The position numbers were made by a program, and so were the translations under genes. This document shows positions 9,403 to 20,300 of a DNA stretch of 50,077 nt, piece after piece. Below the pieces are notes generated by a model. It saw only the letters and a list, made by a program, of their open reading frames with translations. It was not told the origin of the DNA and searched no databases. The number at the start of each line of letters is the position of its first letter. The first letter of the stretch is position 1. Origin of the DNA: Phallus indusiatus (Eukaryota > Basidiomycota > Agaricomycetes > Phallales > Phallaceae); the NCBI GenBank assembly GCA_027605045.1, contig JAQFWX010000215.1, positions 1-50,077 on the forward strand, given 5' to 3'.

Positions 9403-9476
9403 AGGCATTATAGCAAAGTGGTTATGCGGAGTACTGTTAATACTTTTTACAGAGGTTCAATTCCTCTTAATGCCTA
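9403..9476 (+). tRNA. trnN: tRNA-Asn, anticodon GTT
   Basis: The acceptor stem aggcatt/aatgcct is perfect. The anticodon stem gagta/tactt holds loop ctgttaa, anticodon GTT at 9436-9438. The T arm is agagg-ttcaatt-cctct. Confidence 0.93.
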
Positions 9477-9494
9477 AATAAAATTTAAAACACA

Positions 9495-9566
9495 GAGTTA
9501 AGAACAGAAAGGTATCTGGATCAAATTGCAAATTTGAAGATTAGGGTTCAATTCCCTCTTAACTTT
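9495..9566 (+). tRNA. trnC: tRNA-Cys, anticodon GCA
   Basis: The acceptor stem is gagttaa/ttaactt with one G-T pair. The anticodon stem tcaaa/tttga holds loop ttgcaaa, anticodon GCA at 9528-9530. The discriminator is T, the usual Cys identity base. Confidence 0.92.
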
Positions 9567-9589
9567 AAAACCAAAATAAAACTTAGAAT

Positions 9590-9660
9590 ATCTTCTTAGT
9601 TTAATGGTAGAACAGTATTCTTCTAAAGTACATATTCTGGTTCGATTCCAGAAGAGGGTT
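9590..9660 (+). tRNA. trnR: tRNA-Arg, anticodon TCT
   Basis: The acceptor stem is atcttct/agagggt with G-T pairs. The anticodon stem gtatt/agtac holds loop cttctaa, anticodon TCT at 9622-9624 (reads AGA/AGG). The T arm is tctgg-ttcgatt-ccaga. Confidence 0.92.
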
Positions 9661-9752
9661 AAAAAAACAAAAAACAAAAAAAAATAGAAATATAAATTAT
9701 AAATTATGAAAAAAAATTTAAATTTTTTTCATTTATAAATAAAAGAATAGAT

Positions 9753-12700
9753 GACGATATGATATTAACATCCAAATTTAGTAATTAAAAGGGGCTATTA
9801 CAGAATCTTTGCAAATTTATAATGAGGGAGGGTTAAATCAACTCTAAAAAGTATCGTCTTGAAAATTTTATTTTCAATATATAAGATATATCCCTGTAGT
9901 TAAAACTTAAAAAAAGCAATATAGATTAATTCTAAAAGAATAACTTTACTCATAAAGTGAAAAATGAGATTAATTTTACTTCCTGAAGTAAATCATTTTA
10001 TTAAGGAAAGGAAAGGAAATCAACCGAGACTCCGAAAGTAATGGTGAGTGAAATCGGATAAGCCAATATAGCTAAAAAATTTACAAACTATTTCATTAAT
10101 CTATTATTAAAATTAAAAATTTTATTTCTTGTTTATAGTAGATTCTAATAAGGAATTTACAATAGCTAAAATTAAAAAATTTTATTAAATTAAGATTAAA
10201 CAACTTGACAAAATTGGTATATAAAACAGTTCCAGTAGTAAATAAATTTTAGTTATTAAATAAGTACGATGAGAGTAAACTTGTCGGAATAAAGGGGAAC
10301 CATCCTCTAAGGCTAAGTATTATAAATTTAGCGATAGTGCAACAGTACTGTAAAGGAAAGTTAAGGTAATTAAGTGTTTTAATACCACCAAATAGGAAAG
10401 CTAAGAAACTTTTCTATTTTCTAATAGTAGCTCTATAAGCAGTCGGAATTTTTTTAATGACGGCGTACCTTTTGCATAATGGGTCAGCAAGTTAATAAAA
10501 GTAGCAAGGTTTAAAGCCTTAGCGAAAGCGACTGGATTATTTATTTGAATACTTAAAATTTAGACATAACATTTGTAAGTCAAATTTTAAATTTAGTATC
10601 TTTTTTATAAATAGTATTGGGTATAGTTACTTTTATTAGACCCGAAGCCAGGTGATCTTTCTATGGCCAGATTATAAATTAGGATCGAACGGTTGAATGT
10701 TGCATAATTCTCCGAAGAGCTGTGGAAAGTTGTGAAATGCAAATCTAACCTGGTGATAGCTGGTTTTCTACGAAACATATTTAAGTATGACATTTTTCTA
10801 GATTTATGCTGGTACAGTACGGCAGTTACAAAACTAATAAATTAATTTTTATTAGTTAAGTTTGAGGGGACTTAGAAAATCTTACCAATGTAAGTGAAAC
10901 TCGGAATAACATAAATTGATGATAAATTTTCAGACTGCTCATGCGAAGTTGGGTAGTCAAGACGAAAACAGTCGAGAGCATGAATTTAAGGTCCCAAATG
11001 ATTATTAAGTGAAATTAAGGTTGTAACATATTGAATGCAGCTGAAAAGTGAGCCTGGTAGTCGCTACTTTTAATGAACGTATAGTAACAACGCATCAGCC
11101 TAAACCTAACCATTTATAAAAATATAATGGATAGGCAAGATTGTAGCACCTAAAATTTAACGGGTCTAAGTAATCAACCGATATCATGCTACTTTATTAT
11201 AAAACATAATAAATTTATTTTTCTTTTTTATAATAAGGTTAGGTAGTAGAACATTCAGAACAAGAGATAGACAGTGTTTCATTGTTTAGATGTAACTGAA
11301 GAGATAATGCTGACATGAGTAACGAAAAAAGAAGTTTAAAAACTTCTCGCCGAATGCGTAAGGTTTTTTCAGATATGTTGAACTACTGATATAATAATGC
11401 GGCCTCTAAGGAGAAAAAACCAATGTTTTATCTGATGAGTATTAAATAGAAAGTTCATAAAATTTAAAATAATATTAAAAATATTAAATTAAATTGAACC
11501 AAGAAAATAATAATTAATCTACCGTACCAAAACTAACACTAGTGCGCTAGTTGAGAATACTAAGGCGTTGAGCGAAGACTTGTTAAGGAACTCGGCAAGA
11601 ACCCTTCATAAGTTAGGCGAAAAGAAGGACCACTTTGACTTAGCTTCACTATAAGCTAATATCTTCGGTGGTGACACAAAATCGGGGGCCCCGACTGTTT
11701 ACTAAAAACATAAGAATCTGCAATGATTAATGTCATAGTATAGGTTCTGAAATTTGCCCAATGCCATTAATATAAGAAAGGTAATGAAAGTTACTAATCG
11801 AACATCTGGTTAATAGCGGTCTTAACTATGAGGATCCAAAGGTAGCAAAATCAGTTGGCCATTAAATGTGGTCTGGTATCAATAATGTAACGATGGTCCC
11901 ACTGTCTCTACAAGTCGCTCAGTGAAATTGAATTGTGAGTGCAGATGCTCACTACCTCCGGGGGGACGGGAAGACCCTATGCAGCTTTACTGTATTTAGT
12001 TATCACATTAATCTACAACAGGGCTGATTAATAGTAATTAGGGATGTCGATAGACAAAAGATGGAATACCTTCTAATTAGAACTGGGTTAATGTTAACCT
12101 TTACCTAACAGTAAAGAGATAATTGACTAATTGACAGTTTGACTGGGGCGGTCGTCTTTAATAGAGTAGCAAAGTACATCCGAATATATTAAAATTTTTA
12201 ATTAACACCTCGAAAATTTTATTAAATTTTCGTTTAAAAATAAAGTATAAATTAAGTTATTTACACTTTCTTAATTTAGCTGAACTTTAAAATTTAATCA
12301 ATTTATTTTGTATATGTTTTTAATTTATTAAAAATACATAGTAAGGTAGAGCTAGAAATTGAATGGGAATCAATCTGCCAGTGAATAGGCAGTGGAAAGA
12401 GCAGAATGGCGGAAAGCATGCCTAACTGAAAGACCCATAAGTCGCACAGATACGTAAGTAGGGCATAGTGACCCCTCGCTATAATATGGAATAGACGGGG
12501 ATCAATAGATAAAAGTTACGCTAGGGATAACAGGCTGATAGTTCGCGAGAGTACACATTGTCCGGACTGTTTGGCACCTCGATGTCGACTCAACCTATCC
12601 TCCGGGAGTACAAGCTCGGAAGGGTTGGGCTGTTCGCCCATTAAAAGGTTACGTGAGTTGGGTTTAATACGACGTGAGTCAGTATGGTCCCTATCTTCCG

Positions 12701-13012
12701 GAGGAACAAATAGTAAAAAGGGGTAGACCTTCCAGTACGAAAGGACCAATAGGCTGTGTTTCAATCGTGTACCAATTGTTGGAAAATTAATCTCTGGCAT
12801 AGTTGGGTAGCCACAAACATGATGGTTAAGAGCTGAATGTATATAAAGCAGGAAACCACCCTCTAGATACTATCACTTAAGTAATTAATATTTAATTATT
12901 TAATAAGATAAGAAATAGAAGATTTCTTAATAGGATACAAGTGTATTTGTCTTGAGACAATAAAGCTTAGTATTAACTAATTTATCAAAAGACTAGATGT
13001 TATCATATCGTA
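9753..13012 (+). rRNA. rnl: Large-subunit ribosomal RNA
   Basis: This is the mitochondrial 21-23S rRNA, about 3.26 kb. The ends are placed where cgatatgat near 9755 pairs with atcatatcg near 13010. Domain V landmarks are cggggggacgggaagaccct near 11958, acgctagggataacaggctg near 12518 and the peptidyl-transferase region around 12560-12640. The sarcin-ricin loop agtacgaaaggacc is at 12734-12747. No intron and no intron-encoded rps3 interrupt it, unlike in Pezizomycotina. End positions are approximate to about 15 bases. Confidence 0.95.
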
Positions 13013-13045
13013 AAAAAATGTTTCATTTTAAGAATATTAAAAAAT

Positions 13046-13118
13046 AAGAAGAAAAGGTTTAAAGTTTTGTATTTTTATTAATAATACTATTACTGAGGTT
13101 CAATTCCTCAACTTCTTT
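13046..13118 (+). other. tRNA-like element with a nine-base anticodon loop, just after rnl
   Basis: The outer ends pair (aagaag/cttctt, six pairs) and the T arm tgagg-ttcaatt-cctca is perfect. The D arm lacks the usual GG. The anticodon stem gtatt/aatac encloses nine bases (tttattaat), so no anticodon can be assigned. All twenty amino acids are served by other tRNAs. It is a decayed tRNA, a processing signal, or a tRNA altered by a T-run length error. Confidence 0.5.
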
Positions 13119-13697
13119 GATTTATTTAAATATTTAAAATAGAAATAAAGAAGAAAAATAAAACCCGACTCAAGCTGTGCTTAAGGAAATTTGAAAAAGT
13201 AAGGATTAAAATAAAAACTTTATAGCTCTTAATTAAAAGTTATACTACTAATCTAATTTGACAATAAAATTAAATTTTTAAACGTTAAATTAAAAAATAG
13301 AATTTTATTTACTTATATTTTATTAATTTATATCTTTTCAATTTAATTATCTACTTATAATTTTAAAGTAAAATATCTATCTTAAATAAAGAAAATTAAT
13401 TAACTACCTAAAATATTATTAAGAGATAAGTTACTTAATCTAAAAATGGTATATGTAAAATAGCTAAGTTTAGATATAAATTTTATTTGATTTGTAAAGA
13501 AAAAATAACTTTAAAATTTTATTTTTAAGTTATAAGAAAAATTATAAAATATCATGATATATAAAAATTTTTTGTTTTTTTAATTTTAAGCTAAGCAAAT
13601 TAGATTAGATCAGGGATAGTCATAAAGTTTCAATAACAAATATACATGTTATATAAACATTAAAGTAATAATTTAAAAAGATTTTTAAAGTTTAACT
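13119..13697. other. AT-rich spacer between rnl and cox2
   Basis: About 580 bases without a recognised gene. A small GC-richer patch at 13163-13180 (acccgactcaagctgtgc) is the only departure from AT-rich sequence. Confidence 0.55.
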
Positions 13698-15745
13698 ATG
13701 TTAATTATTTTAAAAGGAATTAAAATCTTAAGCGATATCTGTTTTATTTTATTAATGTTAAATTTATATTCTTTTTTTAATGTTATTTATAATGATATAG
13801 CTGAACCTTGGCAAACAGGGTTTCAAGATAGTGCTAGTCCAGGGTTTTCAGGAATAGTAGATTTACATAATACTATATTTTTTTATTTAGTAGTTATTTC
13901 TATTTCTGTATTTTGGTTATTAGGTTCAATAGTTTATTTTTATAATGGAAATGTCACACATATAGTTCATAAATATTTAAATCATGGTACATTGATTGAA
14001 TTAATATGGACTATAACTCCCGCTTTAATCCTAATAGCTATTGCATTTCCAAGTTTTAGATTATTATATCTTTTAGATGAAGTTACTTCACCTACTGTAA
14101 CAATTAAAGTGACAGGTCATCAATGGTATTGGTCTTATGAATATTCAGATTATGTTACAGAAAGTGGAGAAGCTATAGAATATGATAGCTATATGATACC
14201 AGAATCAGATTTAGAATTAGGACAATTTAGATTATTAGACGTGGATAACAAAGTAATAGTACCAGTAGATACACATATTAGATTAATAGTTACAGCTGCT
14301 GATGTACTTCATGATTATGCAGTACCTGCTTTAGGAATAAAAGTAGATGCAGTACCTGGAAGATTAAATCAAGCATCAATGTATACTGAAAGAGAAGGTT
14401 TCTTTTACGGTCAATGTTCTGAAATATGTGGAGTATATCATGGATCACAAAAATGGCATGGGTTCATGTTAAATTTAATTATATAGCTGGAACACCCTAA
14501 TAGCTTTAGATACTTAACATTTTAAAAAACAAAAACAAAAAAGATTAAGTAAAAATTCAAAAGATTGGGTAATCAGTAGGAAGTTTAATAATCCTTAGAG
14601 ACTATATGTTAAAGATTCTAAAATCAAGAGATAGTCCATCAAACAATATAATTTTGTTTGGATATGCTAATTTTTCATCTTATTTATGTTCTTTACAATT
14701 ATGTAATTTAAGTTTAATATTAATGAGTGGTCTAAATAAAAATGGTAATATAATTGAGTTAAAAAAATAAAATAATAAATTTTATTAATAATGATAATAT
14801 TAAGACTGTTAATAAATACTAAATTAGAAACATATGTAAATTCAGTAATAAATATACCCTTAGAGGAATTTTTATTAAAATACGACCCTTCTAATAATCA
14901 CTGTATAAAATCTAGTTTATTATCAAAGTCCCCCAATAAATGGAGTTTTTTAAAAGAATTTAAATTAGTACCAGGTATTTATCAATTTGAATTAATAAAA
15001 GGGTTTGATTCATATATAGGATCTACAAAAGATCTATATAAAAGATGTTATACTCAACATAGAACACAAGCTATTACTCATACTAATAAACATAAATTAT
15101 TTTATAACAAGGTGATATCTCAGGGCTGGGTTCATTTAATTTAAAAATACTTTATTTGATTCCTAATCATGTCTATTTATTTGCGGAAAAAAACCCTAAC
15201 TATTTTATAACAGAAAAAGATTTATTAATATTGACTGATTTAATCTCTTACGAGTTAACTATAGCTGAACAATTACAATTAGATTATAAGAAACCTAATT
15301 TAAATAGCAGTCTATTTGCTAATTGGTCTTCATATAATACAGGTGCTACTTGTTATATTAGAAGTGATGAGTTAAATGATGAACTATCATTATATTTTTT
15401 AAATAGAAATTTTTAAGAATATACTAAAGAATTACACAGAAAGAATAATACTGGAAAAATCTTAAGTGATACCACAAAATTAAAAATATCTAAGGGAGCA
15501 GGTGGTATAACTGTATACTTATAAAATGTAAATTTTAATAATGAGATAGTATAATTTAAAACTAAAACATTATTATCTGAAGAACTTAATATAAGTATTA
15601 GAACTATAAATAGATGGTTAGATGATAATAAAGTTCATTCTACTAAATCTCTTAAATATCCTCAGGTTAAATTAATGTCATGCCTACTTGTGTAGAAAGT
15701 GTATCCGCTGAAAATTATTTAACTTGGTTGGATTCAGAAAAATAA
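13698..15745 (+). CDS. cox2: Cytochrome c oxidase subunit II (two exons)
   Basis: This is the copper A subunit of complex IV. The exons are 13698-14445 and 15678-15745, giving 271 residues. N-terminal membrane helices are followed by the [13 protein letters not shown] region, [26 protein letters not shown], and the CuA site with [11 protein letters not shown] then [10 protein letters not shown]. Splicing after GGAT and before TCATG completes [21 protein letters not shown], the standard C terminus. The last exon is only 68 bases. Without splicing, exon 1 would run into intron sequence and stop at 14484-14486. Confidence 0.95.
14446..15677 (+). mobile_element. Group I intron in cox2
   Basis: The intron is 1232 bases. 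The 5' exon ends in T (catggat) and the intron ends in G (aatg), restoring HGFMPTCVE. Core-like elements lie upstream of the ORF: agagactatatg near 14597 with its partner agatagtcc near 14630, the P7 arrangement. It sits near the extreme 3' end of cox2. The sequence catgggttcatg, about 10 bases inside the intron, nearly repeats the spliced exon junction. Confidence 0.85.
14791..15660 (+). pseudogene. Decayed GIY-YIG homing endonuclease in the cox2 intron
   Basis: Frame 14791-15144 carries the GIY-YIG start ([20 protein letters not shown], with LYKRCYTQH after it). It breaks near 15135 at catttaattt; one extra T would carry the reading into 15156-15416 ([13 protein letters not shown] onwards, with the [18 protein letters not shown] region typical of this domain). 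A TAA at 15414-15416 interrupts that frame, which resumes with [19 protein letters not shown] up to 15524. A later frame (about 15570-15660) reads [17 protein letters not shown], a helix-turn-helix of NUMOD type. At least two lesions make an active nuclease unlikely. A one-base error could account for the first lesion but not for all. Confidence 0.85.
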
Positions 15746-15969
15746 TAAAATTTTAAATTTAAAAGAAATAATAAAATATAAAATTAAGATTATAAATACC
15801 ATTTTAATCTTATTGGACCTAAAATTTATTATAATTTAAATTTAAGAATTATTTATAAATTTAATTTATTAACCCCCTTTTCTTCTTAGAATTAGCTTAT
15901 TTTTTATAAAATACTATCTTTTAAATTTAAAAATAATAAAACAAAAACAAAAAGTTAAATAAAATATAG

Positions 15970-16040
15970 GGGGGAATATGATAATGGTAATCAGTTGTAC
16001 TTGCACTACAAAGATGAAAGTTCGATTCTTTCTTTCTCCA
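15970..16040 (+). tRNA. trnA: tRNA-Ala, anticodon TGC
   Basis: The acceptor stem is gggggaa/tttctcc with two G-T pairs. The anticodon stem ttgta/tacaa holds loop cttgcac, anticodon TGC at 16002-16004. The T arm is gaaag-ttcgatt-ctttc. Confidence 0.92.
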
Positions 16041-16075
16041 AAAAAACAAAAAATTTAATAGATACTAGCTTAAAA

Positions 16076-16147
16076 GTTTCGGTTGCTTAGTGGTTAAAGC
16101 CCTGTTCTGAAGAAGCAGTGACGGTAGTTCAATTCTATCCCGAGACA
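16076..16147 (+). tRNA. trnF: tRNA-Phe, anticodon GAA
   Basis: The acceptor stem is gtttcgg/ccgagac. The anticodon stem ctgtt/agcag holds loop ctgaaga, anticodon GAA at 16109-16111. Confidence 0.92.
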
Positions 16148-16192
16148 AAATATAAAAATGATGATAATATTAATTAAAAATAAAATATACTA

Positions 16193-16276
16193 GGGCAGAT
16201 GACCGAATGGTAATGGTGGTTCTCTGTAAAAGAATTGATCTTTTGATCGAGAGAGGTTCGATTCCTTTTCTGCTCA
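16193..16276 (+). tRNA. trnY: tRNA-Tyr, anticodon GTA
   Basis: The acceptor stem is gggcaga/tctgctc. The anticodon stem gttct/agaat holds loop ctgtaaa, anticodon GTA at 16226-16228. A long variable arm with the pairing gatc/gatc is typical of organellar Tyr tRNAs. Confidence 0.93.
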
Positions 16277-16308
16277 AAATAAGTATATAAAATTTTAATC
16301 TTAGAATA

Positions 16309-16381
16309 AAGACTGTAGCATAAGTGGTAATGCAGTTCGCTCATAATGGATAAAATAAGGGTTCAACTCCCTTCGGTCTTA
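16309..16381 (+). tRNA. trnM: tRNA-Met (copy 1), anticodon CAT
   Basis: The acceptor stem is aagactg/cggtctt. The anticodon stem gttcg/tggat holds loop ctcataa, anticodon CAT at 16342-16344. Sequence alone does not decide between elongator Met, initiator Met and a lysidine-modified Ile tRNA reading AUA. Confidence 0.88.
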
Positions 16382-16475
16382 AACTTTTTATGATAATTAA
16401 TAAAAGAGTAAGAATAAATTATAAAAATAATCATTAGTCAAAAATAATATATTTTGTTAATTGAAGAAACATAAA

Positions 16476-16559
16476 GCGAACATGATGGAATTGGTAAACA
16501 TACTCTTCTTAAGCAGGAGTGGATTTAAGTCCTTAAGAGTTCGAGTCTCTTTGTTCGTA
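16476..16559 (+). tRNA. trnL: tRNA-Leu, anticodon TAA
   Basis: The acceptor stem is gcgaaca/tgttcgt. The anticodon stem ctctt/aggag holds loop cttaagc, anticodon TAA at 16510-16512. A long variable arm is present, as in class II tRNAs. Confidence 0.93.
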
Positions 16560-16562
16560 ACC

Positions 16563-16633
16563 ACGAGTATAGTTAAGTGGTATAGCATCTACCTTCCAAG
16601 TAGAGATCATCAGTTCGAATCTGATTACTCGTA
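16563..16633 (+). tRNA. trnG: tRNA-Gly, anticodon TCC
   Basis: The acceptor stem acgagta/tactcgt is perfect. The anticodon stem tctac/gtaga holds loop cttccaa, anticodon TCC at 16595-16597. Confidence 0.94.
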
Positions 16634-16660
16634 TTTTAATAATAAACTAATAATTTAGAT

Positions 16661-16731
16661 AGCGAGATGGTGTAATGGTAGCACAATAGTCTCATGATCT
16701 GTTAGTTTAGGTTCAATTCCTAATTTCGCTA
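16661..16731 (+). tRNA. trnM: tRNA-Met (copy 2), anticodon CAT
   Basis: The acceptor stem is agcgaga/tttcgct. The anticodon loop is ctcatga, anticodon CAT at 16693-16695, with one mismatch in the stem. The T arm ttagg-ttcaatt-cctaa is perfect. With the copy at 16309 there are two CAT tRNAs. One of them or a third RNA must read the frequent AUA codons. Confidence 0.88.
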
Positions 16732-16770
16732 GTTTTATTAAAATTTTTATATTATTTTAGTTTTATTTAA

Positions 16771-16841
16771 GGTCTTTTAGTTCAAGGGTAAAATCACTGT
16801 CTTTCGTACAGTAGCTACCAGTTCGAATCTGGTAAAGATCA
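16771..16841 (+). tRNA. trnE: tRNA-Glu, anticodon TTC
   Basis: The acceptor stem is ggtcttt/aaagatc. The anticodon stem actgt/acagt holds loop ctttcgt, anticodon TTC at 16803-16805. Confidence 0.94.
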
Positions 16842-17018
16842 ATAAAATTTATATTATTCTATTTTAAAGGTAAATGTTTTAATAATAAAACATGGAACTA
16901 AATAAATTAATTTATATAACATAAGTTTACTTCCTCCTTTTATATTCTTTTAAGATAAAAATAAATAAAGTATCTTTTTAGGTCTAGTCTAATTATTATA
17001 AAATAGTATTAATTATTA

Positions 17019-17090
17019 GCCGGAATAGTTTAATTGGTAAAACAGTTTCCTTGTAAGATTCAAAAGGTGGTTCAATTCCTCCTTTCGGCA
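17019..17090 (+). tRNA. trnT: tRNA-Thr, anticodon TGT, with a weak anticodon stem
   Basis: The acceptor stem gccggaa/tttcggc is sound. The loop cttgtaa is the classic Thr loop, anticodon TGT at 17052-17054, but the stem gtttc/gattc has two T-T mismatches and the T stem has one. Shifting the stem by one base gives perfect pairing but places TTG without the invariant T33. A Gln tRNA exists at 21246, so Thr is preferred. Confidence 0.78.
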
Positions 17091-17094
17091 GGTT

Positions 17095-17165
17095 AAGCCC
17101 ATAATTTAAAGGTAGAATAATTTCTTGATAAGGAATAAGTAGAAGTTCAATTCTTCTTGGGCTTA
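17095..17165 (+). tRNA. trnI: tRNA-Ile, anticodon GAT
   Basis: The acceptor stem aagccca/tgggctt is perfect. The anticodon stem atttc/ggaat holds loop ttgataa, anticodon GAT at 17127-17129. The T arm is agaag-ttcaatt-cttct. Confidence 0.93.
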
Positions 17166-17202
17166 AATATTAAATCATTAATATTTTAATCTTATCTGAG
17201 GA

Positions 17203-17275
17203 GGAAGCAGAACTCGAGTGGTTGAGTGTCTCCCTTTTAAGGAGAAGGTTTCCGGTTCGAGCCCGGATGCTTTCA
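17203..17275 (+). tRNA. trnK: tRNA-Lys, anticodon TTT
   Basis: The acceptor stem is ggaagca/tgctttc. The anticodon stem tctcc/ggaga holds loop cttttaa, anticodon TTT at 17236-17238. The T arm tccgg-ttcgagc-ccgga is perfect. It lies 36 bases before nad2. Confidence 0.92.
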
Positions 17276-17311
17276 CAACAGATTGTGAACTTTACTTAGT
17301 TAAATTGTGTT

Positions 17312-20300
17312 ATGATGTTAGTAAGTATATTAATATATATCCTTGCGATGTCGCTATCAAAAGAAAATCAGCTAAGTCCAATTTTTTTAACTAGAATAGC
17401 CTCATTAGTATTAATTTATGCCGGAGTATTAACCTTAAATGCTTTATATGTTCAGTCAATTGGATCAGGTATAGGTATCTATTGTGGTTTATTTCAAATT
17501 ACTAATACTACTTTAATAATTGAAAGTTTTTTTTATGTAATAGCTTCTATAATTTTATTAGGTTGAGGATTAATTTATAAAGTTAAAAATAATATTAATT
17601 TAGAAAATTTAAATAAAGATACCAATTTAAATATTTTCTTTTCATTTAAAGATAAAAGTAATAATAAAAAAAATATGAGTAATATAAATACTATTTCTAT
17701 AAGTAAAGAATCTAGAGATTATTCATTAATTGCTTTATTTAGTATTTTAGGTAGTTCATTTTTAATTTCAAGCGTAGATCTATTAAGTATGTATCTAAGT
17801 CTTGAATTACAATCTTTTGGATTATATATATTAGCCAGTACTTATAGAGAATCAAGTAATGCTACTAGTGCAGGTTTAAAATATTTTTTATTAGGTGGAC
17901 TATCTTCTTGTTTAATTTTATTAGGTGTATCACTTTTATATAGTATAACTGGTTTAACTAGTTTTGATTCTATATATAATTTATTGTCTGTATTTTCTAG
18001 TTCATCTCTCTCAATTTTTGATATAGAGAACACTGATAGAAAAATAGAAATTTTTTATTTAAGTGAGAGTTTTTATCAAGGTTTAAGTTTAAGTTTAATT
18101 TTAATTGTAGTTGGTTTTTTATTTAAAATTGCTGCAGCTCCTTTCCATAATTGGTCGTTAGGCCCTCTTTTAAAGTAATGGTTAATTATAATATTTTTGT
18201 TTTCTTTTAAATAACTAATGATAATTGAAGAGTTATTAAAGTAAATAAATTTTTATTATAAATGCTATTAGAAAAGAGAAATTTTACTATATGCTGGAAT
18301 ATTCAATAAAAATAAAATATCTTATAGTCTTAATGAATTAAAGTTATTATTAAATTAAAATTGTTAAAATTTTACATTATTTTTATACTGACTTTAAATT
18401 ATAAAGAATAAAATTAATTTTAAATTAAGACAGCCAGATTAAAAGAGAATTTTATTAGAATTAATCAGCAGGGAAGCAAAATATCTCCCTCAGAGACTTT
18501 ACGTAAAAAATTTTTTATTTTTAAGAAATTAAGAGAAAGTCCGACTTTTAGTTAAAATAATGATAATACAGATTTACTATTCTATCTCTTCAACTTATTT
18601 AATAAGAAGAAGCCATTAAAGTCTTTAATTGTTTAACTTAAGAGTAAAGTTAACACATTTTATTTACGGAGAGGTATTATAAACAATACTCTTAAAAATA
18701 AGAGTTTTATAAAAAAAGTACCAAGGATCTTATTTAATATATTGGGATTTTTAGTTATTTTTGGTCATATTCAATCAATTGAATTAAGTCAAATTATTGG
18801 TAATAATTCCTCAATATATAGTATTTTTATTTCTTCTCTCCCATTAATTAGACCAAAAAGATTAAAAAAGAAAGAAAAAGAAGCTTTTACAATTTCTAGC
18901 GATTTGAAAGAAATATTAGTGGGGCTTATTCTAGGGGACCTATACGGCCGATACCGATTCAGTAAAACAAGTTTCGTGTTTAAACAAGGGATAATTCATC
19001 AAGAATATATTTACCACTTATATGATTTATTTAAAAATTATTGTCCAAGTGCACCTAAATTAAGTAAAAGTTTGCCTGATACTAGAACTGGAAAGATATA
19101 TAATAGTATCTCTTTTTTTACTTATACATTACCTTGTTTTAACGAATTATATATGTTATTTTATAAATCTGGGAAAAAGGTAATCCCAAATAATATAGAA
19201 GAACTATTAAAACCTAGAAGTTTAGCTTATTGGATAGCGGATGATGGTTCCTGGAATAAAGTTAATAAATATGTATCATTAAGTACTGAATCTTTCAAAT
19301 TAGAAGAAATTGAGCTTTTAATTAAGATTTTAAATAAAAATTTTAATTTAAGTTGTTATAAGAGTAAAAACGGTACTGCCTATAAAATTATAATACCATC
19401 TTATTCTATTTCTGTATTACAAAACTTTTTATTACCACATATGCCCAAAATGATGTTACATAAAATAGGATTATAAATTATTTTTCATTATTTGGCTTTG
19501 CAAAGTATGTATTGTATTTCATATTTAACTAAAAGTTGCTCCAGACGTTTACGATGAAAGTCCAACAAATGTTACTACGTGGTTAACGATTATGCCTAAA
19601 ATATCTATTTTATTATTTTTATTAGAAGTTTACGGTAATATATCTATCTCTTTAGATTCTTCTGTTACAAATTTAATTTTAGATGAGTTAAATTTAAATT
19701 TAAAATCATTAAGTGAATTAGTATCTTATTCTTTATTTAATTTTAATCCGAGTCTTATTCTTAAAAATTTAATTTTATTAAGTTCTGCACTTTCCTTAAT
19801 TATAGGAACAGTGGTTGGTTTGGCTCAAACTAAAATTAAACGGTTAATGGCATATAGTACTATCTCACATATTGGGTTTTTATTATTAGCCTTAGCTTTA
19901 AGAACTGAACAAGCCACAGAATCTTTTATATTTTATTTAATTCAATATACTATTACTAATTTGAATACCTTCTTTATTTTACTAGCTTTTGGTTTTGTAA
20001 TAAATTCTATTATAAAATCTAATTATATTAATTCAGATCTTAGATATATTACTGAATTAAAAGGACAATTTATATCTAATCCTATTTTAAGTTTAAGTTT
20101 AGCAATATGTTTATTCTCAATGGCGGGTATTCCACCTTTAATAGGGTTTTTCGGAAAACAGTCAGTTTTATTATCGGCAATAGGTAGTGGGTATTATTTT
20201 ATGGCATTATTAGCAATAATAGTAAGTGTAATTAGTGCTTCTTATTATTTAAAAATAATTAAAGATATTCAAACTAAAAATTTAAATCAAATGATTGTTT

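Noticed and set aside
12516..12800. Open frame on the minus strand opposite rnl domain V
   Set aside because: It lies entirely within highly conserved rRNA sequence; openness follows from the rRNA, and no protein similarity is evident.
9753..13012. Intron in rnl
   Set aside because: The conserved domains follow each other without a large insertion and no endonuclease frame is present.
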